NCBI GenBank assembly: GCA_958299035.1
Contig: CATQJL010000223.1
Coordinates: forward strand, 50,388,302-50,452,301
Direction of reading: 5' to 3'
DNA: 64,000 bases
Origin: Cylicocyclus nassatus
Lineage: Eukaryota; Nematoda; Chromadorea; Rhabditida; Strongylidae
A program made the position numbers and the translations under genes. Under the pieces are notes generated by a model. The model had not been told where the DNA came from and did no database searches. It saw only the letters and a list, made by a program, of their open reading frames with translations. Positions 1-10,230 of the stretch are shown in pieces (the first letter of the stretch is position 1; every line of letters starts with the position of its first letter).

Positions 1-4
1 AGAA

Positions 5-349
5 GAAAATTACTCCATTCTCAAAATTTCTGCATTTGGTCGCAAAATTGAAACTCGCAACGGCAATCGGAGCATTATAGGCTTTATAGCCTGTTCTTTC
101 TGACTGTGCCAAATTTGCGCTGATTGAACCTCATTATAAAAAGCTATGATTTTCGAAGCAAATGCCAAAAAAAAATCATATTTACTCTTTTGGCTTCCTC
201 AAGAATTGTAACTTTTTAAGAGACGTTCAATCAGCGCAATCTTTCTAAACTCGGAAGTAGGTAGTAGTAACTATGATACCGATTGCTCCAATTTTCTGCA
301 AGCAGATTTTTGCGACCAAACAGGGGAATTTGAAAATGGAGTAATTTTC
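5..349. mobile_element. Fold-back MITE-like element
   Basis: The first ~43 bases (gaaaattactccattctc...) recur as an imperfect reverse complement at 309-349. An inner pair, ttgcgctgattgaac near 115 and gttcaatcagcgcaa near 226, continues the inverted symmetry. No coding capacity is visible. The termini are inferred from symmetry alone, because no target-site duplication is clear. Confidence 0.55.
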
Positions 350-1394
350 TTCACCGACTTCGATCTCTGGAGCTATCAAAAAGTGCCTCAGGTGCCATTA
401 GAAAGAGCACATCTTCTTTCAGAATACTTGGTTCATTAGTATTAATTTTTAAGTAATAATTTATGAAAATTCAGCAATAACTTATAATAAGTTTCAACCC
501 CTTAGAGTCTGACACATAATTGTTTTGTGCAGAAAATGCTGGAATACTAGATTGAAACAAAAGTTCTGTCGCTCCAAATTTGAAATTTTATAAAAATTCA
601 ATTCAAAGTAAAGCCTTGATTTTGCAAAAAAAAACTCTTGTAATTTTCAAATCTGTCTCAAAGCTTCTCTTGTTGAGATTTCGAAATTTCCCAAATTTTC
701 AGATAAGTCGTCCAAGTTTGCTCCGTATTTCTTGGCGAAAAAGTTGCAAATTGGAGCACTTGCGGCAAGGCATGATTTAGATCAAGAAATTTCAATTAAT
801 TCTCATTACAGAAAGGAGGAAGGCCGAAGCCGGCTTCAATCGCGCGGACAAGGTCAAAATGACACCCGATATGTGGCAACGGTTTATTTCCCCACAGGAC
901 CATCTTCCCTTTGATGCGCATATTATCCTTTGTGAATGAGGTTGTTATTCTTGTTTTTATCTTATTCTTCCATTATTCCTTACTCTTCCATCAGTATAAC
1001 ATTGCTCTTTCACTCCTAATATCTGCCGATTTTTCCATCCTTACTCGGTTATGCATATATACCCGAATGCTTCTGTGATTTTATGTATATTTATTTATGA
1101 ACACTTCTTTGATCTGTTGTTTGCAGTTATCAACTCCGGCCTATTCTATATGGTACCTGCATAAAACAATACACTGTGCCATTTGCTTTCTCATTAAATT
1201 TATCTCTCTGTCTACGTCTCTTAGCATCTAGAAAGTCTGGAGGAATTTCCACGTTAAAGGAATATGCCTTAGTAAGAAGCAAAAACCTAGTATCAAAAAG
1301 GAAGCTTGATATGGAAGAAGATCGCAAATCAAATGCGAAAACCGCAAAGTGCTGCGGAACTCCAAACAAAGTATTGCGGAAACCCTGCACCCTG
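350..1394. other. Non-coding stretch, no gene supported
   Basis: AT-rich sequence with only short open frames that lack recognisable domains or splice-compatible neighbours. I see no repeat boundaries here that I can defend. Confidence 0.4.
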
Positions 1395-1399
1395 AGATT

Positions 1400-1480
1400 G
1401 CAGAGTTTCCGCAGCGCTTTCGCAGGGTTTCCGCCGGGTCACCTGCGGAAATCCTGCGAAAGCGCTGCGGAAGTTCCGGT
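1400..1480. repeat. GC-rich hairpin
   Basis: A short palindrome. gagtttccgcagcgctttcg at 1400-1419 is mirrored by gcgaaagcgctgcggaag near 1458-1475, around a centre near 1438. It breaks the local AT-rich composition and produces overlapping open frames on both strands, which explains several spurious ORFs here. Confidence 0.6.
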
Positions 1481-1639
1481 CGGTTGTCTGAGAACATGCA
1501 TATGTTCGGAGTCGCAAAAGTGGAAAGGATATGTTTTTTCGCATTAAGACTACGAGGATGCGGGAAATCCGTAATAACATTACGTGCGACAACAGGAGAA
1601 AACATTACAGGATCAGACGTTTTTATTTGCGGTCAGGAG

Positions 1640-2351
1640 AGCATTTTCATAAGGCTTTGGCCATACTTTGCCCGTGTTACCGGTGTTGAAAGTGTTGCCA
1701 GTGTTGAAAGTGTTGAAAGTGTTGCCGGTGTTGAATGTAGGAATCATCAGTCTTGCAGTTTCATTCTTCCTCAAACGATCTCACCGACTGGTGAGTTCGT
1801 CTGGAATAGAAATGGGAAATGGGAAATGAGAAATGAGACTGAAATAAATTAGGAAATGCTTTCGCAAAAGCTCCTCGAACAAATTTTTTAGAAAGTGAAG
1901 AACTTGTTTAAAAGAAGCAATCTCCAACATTTGAGAACGCTGCGAGACTTCCCATAGATCTTTTGCTCACTAATTGCAGAAGCGCCGGATTCGACACCTA
2001 ACACGCATTCTAATTAGACCTTACATCTCAAGTTGGAGATTGCCTATTCAGAACAAGTCCTTCACTTTCCAAAAAGTTCGTTCGAGGAGCTTTTGCGAAA
2101 GCAGTTCCTATTTCATTTCAGTCTTCCTCATTTCCCATTTCCATTCCAGACGTATTCACCAGCCGTGAGATCGTTCGAGGAAGAATGAAACTGCAAGACT
2201 GATGATTCTCAAATTCAACATTTCAACACCAGCAACAACTTCAACACTTTCAACACTGGCAACACCATCAACACTTTCAATACTGGCAACACTTTCAACA
2301 CAGGTAACACGGGCAAAGTATGGCCAAAGTCTAAGGCCGCTTTGAGTGCTC
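1640..2351. mobile_element. Fold-back element with ~300 bp arms and a minisatellite
   Basis: The stretch 1640-1935 reappears reverse-complemented at about 2028-2351. Landmarks are ctttggccatactttgcccg on the left and cgggcaaagtatggccaaag on the right, and aatctccaac near 1920 against gttggagatt near 2033. Each arm carries a degenerate 9-12 bp tandem repeat (tgttgaaag/tgttgccag on the left; ctttcaaca/ctggcaaca on the right). Arms differ by several substitutions and small indels, so the element is not recent. No transposase is visible. Confidence 0.7.
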
Positions 2352-4286
2352 ATTTATATTGTTTTGCCGTAATTCACTTTTGCTGTGTGCTTCATTCTCC
2401 CCTCGCAGCTTTCTCGGAAAGTTTACTTTACTCTTGATTTTGATGGCGAAGGTGCTTGAAGGTCGTGATATCGAACCATCGGAGACTGATACCTTAAACG
2501 TCCAAAATCACAAATTTCCACTCTTTCCTTACATCAATTTTTTTTTTGCAATCTATGTCTGTTTGGAGCCCCCTTGAGATTTCGGAAAAAATCCTGGATT
2601 TTTTTGGGAAATGTGTGACGGTAATATTTCGATATCTTTCGATGAAATAGCAAGTTGGTCCTTTGCAGTAAAACTTCTTATTGAGAGTTTACAAAAAGGG
2701 CTTCAGGGTCTGAATAGGAATGATGTGTTTAATTTAACGTACTGTTGCCAATAGCTGTTGCTGCTTTAAATAACTCCTATAACATCTGAAACAAATGGTC
2801 ACATTCCTTTGCAGCCCATTGCAATTATCGTTCTGCGCTTGAGTAAGGTGAATCCATAGATAGTGGATACCACAAAACAAGTTCTGGTTTCGCAGTTTCG
2901 TGAGTACCTAACCCATTGAAGCTCGATCATGGGTACCGGTACGGGGCATTTTGTGGGTTAGCCCAACCAGCGGTAGGCTTAAGTACTTTCCAGTTGGCTT
3001 CGTGAATACCGAAATTGTATGTTGAACTTGCACACTGGTAGCTAACCGCTGGCTCTTGATAAATACGGCCACAGTGTCAAGTAGGAAAAAGCAGATTTGG
3101 AAGAGTTCAATTTTCCTGTAATACTGTGGATCTCATCTGGAAGGGCCACTTGAACAAAAATAGTTCCCGCTACAACCAGCCGATCAACTTAATTGTGTCG
3201 TCTGCCCCTAGTGGTGTACGTTACTTATCTCCACTAAGTTTTTGTGCATGTCAAACTAGTTGGTTTAGCCCCTTGAGGGTCGCTCAAATGATTCTGTGGA
3301 GGTACTACCACTTTGTTTCAATCATCCCTGGTCTAAACTCTTGCACTAAAGAGGCCCCTTGACGGATTTGTCGGCGTTGCTTGGAGAGCTGTGATTATTC
3401 GAGCAATCATCAAGGAACTCGAAACAAAATTATTATTCTTACGAGGAAATCATCCGATTCGAATACTATATGAAGTGTTCGCTTAACATCACTCCGATTA
3501 GTTGAGGATGAGTTGAAACGGCACAAACTTTCAGATCGACATTATATTCATAGAATTTTAAAATTTTATTTCCTTATGCGTTCATATTCAAAGCGATCGT
3601 CAACGCGAGTCTGATGCAGAACGCTTTACGTTCTTCTCAAAGTAAGTTCACCCCTCATTTTTTGATGTGACGTAACTCGTTATCTTTAGCCTTAGAAGAA
3701 AAGAGTGACCACGACCTATGGAGGAACCACCACCATAGAAAAAACCGCACTGCACGACCCTCCTGAAAAAAATTGATTCCGTTCCCATGATCTTTTGCTG
3801 TGTGATATAAAGTTTGGTTGCTGAGTTTCGTGCCTTGTGATCGCCTCGAAACTTTCTAATTCAATCGGCGATTCCGCTGCGAACGACCGGAAAATGGGCT
3901 GAGCAAGTGCCGAATCGAATGCAGGTGACAATTGCTAAACGCGAACCCATGTCCAGATGTCCCAACCATAACGAAGGTGTCGCGTTTTTAATGCAACTCC
4001 GTTTCACTTGTGGTAGTCGACGGCGTCTAACAAGAAAGTGGACAGGCCGTCGCTGCAGAGCACGCGACGCATGGAGTCCCAGCAAAAACCGCAGCAGACC
4101 CGTGCGGTCTGTGCGGTTAATAAACTACGCGGAATTGAACAGACACTGAAGCTCTTAAAGTAGCTCCAATCGCTTAGAATTCTGCGGAGTCTCCCGTAAA
4201 CTAAAAAAGACTTGAGAAGAATTGGCTCGCTTATCCAATGACAGGACCTGCGATCCAATGGCTCATAGTGTCGCAATGCGAACTTA
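2352..4286. other. Intergenic, no gene supported
   Basis: Short open frames only. 2940-3070 contains degenerate relatives of the MITE at 8226-8415 (shared taggcttaa and cttcgtgaatacc words). Nothing else is recognisable. Confidence 0.4.
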
Positions 4287-4311
4287 TTAGGTTGGTGCAA
4301 AAATAATGTCG
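4287..4311 (+). mobile_element. Mariner-like terminal inverted repeat, solo end
   Basis: The sequence begins ttaggttggtgcaaaaataa. This is very close to the terminal repeat known from irritans/Hsmar-type mariner elements (ttaggttggtgcaaaagtaa). I could not find the opposite inverted end or a transposase frame in the next 1.5 kb, so this is at most a truncated copy or a non-autonomous remnant. Confidence 0.45.
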
Positions 4312-5507
4312 TTTTTTAGGCCTACTTTCCGAACAAATATTTTCCTTCAAAATTTCTTTTTCGGTATAAATTGTGCATATCACTGGAAAGCTTTTGTCAT
4401 GTACTGTCCAACAGTGGTGAAATTAAGCTTCTATCTCATCTGCGAGACATTCACAAGCATCTCGCACAAGTGCACTCAAAGTCGAAATTTTGTCGCTTTA
4501 ACTTCCCTGGCCATAATTCAGGCGTATGTGAACGAATTCTTTTGAAAACATAGCAGCTTTAGAGGACGAATATTGTTTACCCATTGCATGTTTAAGAGTT
4601 GTTTCATACTGCCGCACTGACCGCAGTGAACATATATGAGCGGCTCCACGACTTTGGCGAGGCGGAGCTGCGCTAGCGTGCCTTGCGTTGCGGTTACCCT
4701 GTGCTGAGGCATACCTGATCCATCGATCTTCGGTGAAGATCACGATCCCGGCTCGCCAAAGTTGGGGAGTCGACAATAGCCACGCCAGCAATGCCGGCAG
4801 TTTGCGCGCGCAAGTGGCCGGCATTAAGGTGCATTGCTATTTGTTTAGACAAAAAGTTTACCAAAGAAATTTCGCAATTTCTCTACACTTTCACATCATA
4901 TCTTGCGAAAAAGCGACCAGATCACTAAAAAAGACTCATAATGAGCGACTCAAAAGGTCAGTAGGGATAAAAGTGTACAGAACTATGTTTTTCCTTGCAA
5001 CAATAGTTCACCACCTAAGGCTTGACTAGAACTCACCAATAATCTCCAAGATGACGACAGCCGCATAGCATGGTCTCTTATCAATTCGAAGCACCGCTCG
5101 TCACCGATTCCCAAGGTTTCTCAACTGCCAGACTTGTCCACGAAAAAAATTCTTCTTACCCTACATAGTATGATAGCCTCAGATCCTAAATTATAGGCTT
5201 TCTTGTAGAAAAGCTAATTCAATATGTCTATCCCTGAATTTCGTTCCCGCACTTATTCAGAGTATTTTTTCCTTCACACCCACGATAATACGGCATACAA
5301 GAGATACACAAAATCATGAGATTCATAACGATGTGTTAGACAGCAAATTTTTGTGCAAGCTGAATTCTAATCCCGGAAGAAGGAGTACGTTCTAATTTTG
5401 CGAAGCTGGTGGAACACAACGGTAGGGCATCATTCAGACAGTGGGTTGCAAAGATAGTCGAAACCGCCCGCACGCTGCGTTCGCGTGCACCTCATATGGC
5501 CGTCCCC
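4312..5507. other. Intergenic repeat-derived DNA, no gene supported
   Basis: No supported gene. Around 4775-4830 there is a dispersed repeat (aatagccacgccagcaatgc) that has a diverged relative at 40608-40660 and 51692-51744 (aatagccacgctaatattgc). The remainder has no visible structure. Confidence 0.4.
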
Positions 5508-5657
5508 GGAGGGCGTGCAGGATCCTCCCGAGCCTCACACCTCAAAGGGATGCCGCCTTCCAGTTTTGCACGTAGGTGACCCGAGGCGCAAATTGACCTG
5601 TTTAAACGTGTTCAGACAAGTATAACGCGCGCTTGACACTGAGCAAGGTATAGGAGC

Positions 5658-5996
5658 TATGGGATCGTTCAGACCGCGCCGGAACTCGCCCAAATCCGCC
5701 CGAATACGTCCGAACACGCTTGACTGCCAAACCCAGCAGGTTGCATGCAAATTGGCATATTGGAGCACGCGTGCGATTGATCCTTCTAATATCGGAGTAG
5801 TTACAAAAGAAGATCGGTATGTAACGTCGAGCTATGTGTGATAAAATATATGCCACTACGCGCGCAGTATTCCACACGTGCTCTAATATGCCAATTTGCC
5901 GCATATCCGCTGCGCGGCGTTCAGGCGGGTTCGGGCGGATTTGGACGTATTCGGGCGGGTTCGGACGGATTGCGGCGCTGTCTGAACGATCCCTAT
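5658..5996. mobile_element. Fold-back MITE inside left arm
   Basis: GGGATCGTTCAGAC near 5661 is mirrored by GTCTGAACGATCCC ending at 5993, and the symmetry runs ~130 bp inward through degenerate ccgcccgaa/ttcgggcgg words. The centre is a short AT-rich loop near 5830. The right-arm copy lies at about 13723-14060. Confidence 0.65.
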
Positions 5997-6383
5997 GAAT
6001 GGAGTTCAAATGAAGGCATAGGTGAACAAAAGACTTAGGCTTTGGCCATTCGCGCAAAAGCCCCCAACATCTCTGACCTCCCCTCACTCTCTCTCATCCC
6101 TCACACGAGAAAGTGAAGAGACACCAGAGAAATTTGAGCGCTTTTGAGCGCTTTTGAGCGAAATCTGGCCAGGCCCTTATTCCTTATGAGAAGCACTAAA
6201 GGCTCACTAAGCTGCGGCAGAGAAGAAGAGCGAGACGAGATCTTCCAGGTCATTCTATATCTCAAGTTACTTTGTCTCATTGATGTCAGATAATTTGTCT
6301 GAATCGTAAGTCTCAAAACAATTCAGACCTATTGAGAGTTTTAATCGCAAGCTCACTGCTTCTTTATCTTATTGTTAGATCTT

Positions 6384-7443
6384 TCTTATATATAAAGCTG
6401 AATGTCTGTTTGTCTGTATGTCTGTCTGTATGTATGTGTGTACGTATGTTCCGAATAGAAAATTCCATTTCTGAACCGATCCGGATCAAACTTGGCACAC
6501 ATACACTTCGGGTCCCGGCGGGTGTCATAGGCTACTTTTCGTCATCGATCAATATCGATTTTATCGATTTTTATCGATTTTTTTGCTGAGTTCACCTACG
6601 GGGCTGGGAGTTGGCACAGGGGGGTAATCGAGCATGGGGATTCCGAATACAATATTGGTTTTCAGGATTATCGATTACTTTTATCGATTTTATCGATTTT
6701 TTCGCAAAGTTTGAGCTACGGGGCTGGGAGTTCGCACAGGGGGGTAATCGAGCACGGGGATTCCGAATACAATATTGGTTTTCAGGATTATCGATTACTT
6801 TTATCGATTTTATCGATTTTTTTGCAAAGTTTGAGCTACGGGGCTGGGAGTTCGCACAGGGGGGTAATCGAGCATGGGGATTCCGAATACAATAGTGGTT
6901 TTCGGGATTATCGATTACTTTTATCGATTTTATCGATTTTTTTGCAAAGTTTGAGCTACGGGGCTGGGAGCTGGCACAGGGGGGTAATCGAGCATGCTGA
7001 TCATCCCCAAGGGGGGTGATCAGCATGCTCGATTACACCCCTGTGCCAAATTCCAGCCCCCTAGCTCAAATTTTCAAAAAATTGATAAAATCGATAAAAG
7101 TAATGGACGATCTTGAAAACTAATATTGTGTTCGTAATCAGCATGCTCGATTACCCCCCTGTGCAAAATCCCAGCCTCGCATGTCAAAATTTACAAAAAA
7201 TCGATAAAATCAATAAAAGTAATCGATAATTCTGAAAACTAATATTGTATTCGGAATCCCCATGCTCACTTCCCCCCTGTGCCAACTCCTAGCCCTGTAG
7301 GTGAACTCTGCAAAAAAATCGATAAAAATTGGTAAAATCGACATCGATCGATAACGAAAAGTGGACTGTGACACCCGCCGGGGCCCGAAGTGTATGTGTG
7401 CCAAGTTTGGTCCGGATACGGCGGAGCCGGGTAAGCCAGCTAG
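6384..7443 (+). mobile_element. Helitron-like non-autonomous element, copy H1
   Basis: Starts TCTTATATATAAAGCTGAAT, followed by a tgtctgt/tgtatg microsatellite, and ends gccagCTAG before a T. TC...CTAG termini with a small CCGG...CCGG hairpin just upstream of the 3' end fit the Helitron/Helentron rule. The body holds about four ~120 bp units (tatcgattttatcgattttt, ggggctgggag, cacaggggggtaatcgagcatg). These are followed, after a palindromic centre near 7000-7030, by inverted units. No Rep/helicase is present. The periodic open frames that cross the units on both strands are repeat artefacts. Confidence 0.6.
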
Positions 7444-8130
7444 TAGCCTACATAGAGGAAACTATGGAACATCTTCCACAGTTTGACGTCTTCTTATGTT
7501 AAATCGAGAAGACTAAGCGTCTAGACTAGCTCCTACTATTGAAAATCATGGTGAACTTGCGCTTTATATGTCGAAATACCTTACCTGAAATCTATCTTCA
7601 CCTAGTTTAGTTCCCTTTTAGTTCCCAAACGACACCTGGGAGCAAACCTTACCTGCTCAAAACCTATTGCCAGAGGTTTTATTTCGGCAAGTTCTACCTG
7701 TAACCGATACTCAAACCTTTTACTAAGCAGACAAGCCAAAAGAAACATTGAAGATTCGCGGATCACTTATCTGGGTGATTTGAGGCCCAAAGATTAACCT
7801 AGGTATGTAAGAATGACTAAATGAAATTATGTGACTAGAGATGTGTATTCAATGCATAAAGTTCTCCAAGCCTCTAACTTTCATATCCTGCTGTTCGATT
7901 CAGCAACATAGGTACCTATTCTTCGGGTTTCGGTAAACCACTGCAAGTTCGTTATCGATTGATAAAGACGCTCAATTCTTCTCAGTTTTCACACAGCGAG
8001 TACGGAACTGTGTAGTTGGTATTACATGTTCGTACTTGTTAACCGTAAGCTCTGCGATCTATTCAATGGGTGGTCGCCTACGTGCATTTAACAAAGGCGG
8101 CAAGCCTTGGGAGGATGATGACACGCCGCC
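7444..8130. other. Inner part of left arm, no gene supported
   Basis: Unique-looking sequence between the Helitron-like element and the inner edge of the inverted arm. It is present identically inverted at 11472-12158. No coding signature is visible. Confidence 0.4.
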
Positions 8131-8225
8131 GGCCGTCCCCTTCGTCCGGGAACAACTTCCAAAAAAAGAAGAGTGAAAATAAGGCAGGGACTCGCGACGC
8201 AAATGAGGGATACAAACAGCTGTGA

Positions 8226-8415
8226 CCGTATTCATCAACGAACCCAATGGGTTCCGGAACCCATTGGGTAGGCTTAACTCACAAGATCGGTATTCACGAA
8301 GCTAGTGGGTTCGCGAAAGCAGCAGTGCTTTTTATGAATATCGATCCAACCCAATGGCACTGTTTTCGCTTACCCACTGGGTAGCGGAACCCACTGGGTT
8401 CGTCGATGAATACGG
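8226..8415. mobile_element. MITE with gaacccaatgggttc palindromes
   Basis: CCGTATTCATCAACGAACCC at 8226 is mirrored by gggttcgtcgatgaatacgg ending at 8415. Each terminus contains an internal palindrome (gaacccaatgggttc on the left). The unit is about 190 bp and has no coding capacity. It sits immediately inside the left arm's inner edge. Confidence 0.7.
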
Positions 8416-8689
8416 CCAATGGAGAGGCTGCGTAGCGTACTAACTGAAACCAAAACAACTTTTGATAAAATAGAATTTCCATTGTATACTCGCCCATGCC
8501 CTCCCTGAGAAACAAAATGATGGCAAAGTCAAGACCCTCAAGTAAAGAAGACTGGGAAACAAGCGACAAATTCTTATACTCTTTCTCATCTCTTCCCCTC
8601 CCCATAACTCTCCTTTCTCCAGAATACTATGCCCTTTTTATGTACAACAATGATAAATATTTTCAACGGCCGGGCAGGATACAATCAGT

Positions 8690-9310
8690 CTCGTTGCCAC
8701 CAACAAGTACACAATGATTGATATCCTTCGTTATGACATGATTGCGTACAGGCTCCATTATGTGGCTTTATAACCGCTAATGGTCTAGTTTACCTACCGT
8801 CTTATTTTCAAAAAAAATGATCCCATGACATAAAATTTATTAATGAAAACATGAAGAATAGATGCCAGGCAAGAAAGACCTCAGTAATGAACAACAAAGT
8901 GAAAAATTCACGTTTATGCAGAAAAAATAAACTGGGGCATAACTCTCATGTAGAAAATTAGAAGCAAAATCCAGAACTAGATCTGGATCCAAAGTTTGAA
9001 GAACCTGATAATGCGCAACCATCAATAACTGAGATATGCGAAAAACCGTAAAGTATTAGATAAGCAGCATACCGAGGTCGAATAGCAATTTGAGGTGGCA
9101 AAATTGTGAGTAAAATTATATCAAGATCGAATTACTTTACAGAATGGCTCGAATGGCGAACAACGAAATTGATCAGTCTAAGTACGATAGCGCTCATAGT
9201 TCGAAGGATGGCGCGATTGTCACCGCGTTCGTAAAATTTGCTTCGCATCGCCATTTCCCGGTTCAGACTAAACGAATTCTGAACTCTGCGGCACAATGCA
9301 ACAAGCACAA
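8690..9310. repeat. Diverged ~620 bp repeat, copy 1
   Basis: Similar in the same orientation to 16020-16690. Shared landmarks include gtctcgttgcc, tggctttataaccg/tggctttatagccg, aacctcagt-atgaa-aacaaa, the gaggtcgaat block near 9075, and a short open frame beginning near 9144 (MARMANNEIDQ) versus 16530 (MSRKINKTDQ). The frames share spaced residues (DQ, KY, AHS, RHF-VQ, RIL), so this could be a decayed coding repeat. I do not recognise the protein. Confidence 0.5.
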
Positions 9311-10230
9311 TGAGGCGCATCTTGTGATATGTGAGGCAATTTTCGCGAAGCTTGACAGGAATTGCGTATTACATACAGCGTATATCTGCCTTAGCCAAAG
9401 CGGCAATTCTACTTATCAGGAGATGCGTTCCATCAGTCGAATTGAATGGTACCTCCTTTGAATAGCGAATCTGTCCGCTTTGAACTAAAAGGGGATGCGC
9501 CGCAAAAATCGCAGACTCCGCAGAAAATTGCTTCTTTCATTCTTGAAAACGCGCTATTGTACTTTCATCAGTTGAAATAGTAATCAAGATTCGATACACT
9601 ACCTTGCTTTTAAATGTCAACAACAACCTAAACTATAAATCGCGCATAAGAGTAGTAGTTATGGATTATAGAACGAGGTTATTTGAAATGATGCGAAACT
9701 AACGATATCGTGACATGTACTCTGAATAAGGGTCCACTATCTCGCAAAAGTTGAAGCTTATGTTCACAAGTAGCCGATCACCCAATCCGTTGCGAAGCAA
9801 GGCAAGACGCTCGTATCGAGGGTATGATTCCACGTATTTGTCGAAAAAAGGACTGAAGCATTGCAAGTTGACGACTTAGGAGTGTTTATAAAATTGCATG
9901 AAAATTTCTTCAATGAAAATCCTGTTAGTCGTCGAAGCCGTTCTCTCATCAACTGGCTAACTTCTACAGGATTTGAACAACTTACATTTGCAGAAGTTCA
10001 AGAGAATTAGACTGAACTTTGGTTTTGTCAACATTCTCAAAGATCATGTCGTAGTTGAACGTTTTCGTCGTAATGCAGATCCTGACTATTTTTCGCCTCC
10101 CTTCCATCCATTGCTGAAAAAGTATAAACTTGGGACAGTATATGCCCTGCCACAGATGCGAGCAGGCCGCCTGAATCTCAGCTGACAACCGCGGTGACAA
10201 AACTTCTCACAAGGTACATTAAGAAGCTCC
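9311..10230. other. 3' flank of the F-box gene
   Basis: No supported gene. Short frames have no recognisable domains. The first part may hold the unclear end of the preceding repeat, and the last few hundred bases should include the 3' UTR of the F-box gene ending at 10231. Confidence 0.35.

Larger units (their letters stand above)
5508..8130. repeat. Left arm of an 8.7 kb inverted duplication
   Basis: The 2623 bp arm is the reverse complement of 11472-14209. Outer edges are ggagggcgtgcag at 5508 and its complement ending at 14209. Inner edges are acacgccgcc at 8130 and ggcggcgtgt at 11472. Arms are nearly identical apart from point changes, a 3 bp indel and one missing ~118 bp unit on the left. 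The outer and inner ends of each arm are themselves imperfect inverted repeats (gcacgtaggtgacc near 5568, ggtcgcctacgtgc near 8070). Each arm may therefore be one TIR transposon inserted twice in opposite orientation. Confidence 0.85.

Noticed and set aside
1349..1852. 167-codon frame
   Set aside because: It is built across a hairpin and a tgttgaaag minisatellite, with no domain.
6592..7026. 144 aa periodic protein from the Helitron-like units
   Set aside because: The ~120 bp unit length is divisible by three, so open frames persist on both strands. This is a repeat artefact.
6600..7440. CRISPR-like array
   Set aside because: Units are contiguous ~120 bp repeats without spacers, in a eukaryotic transposon.
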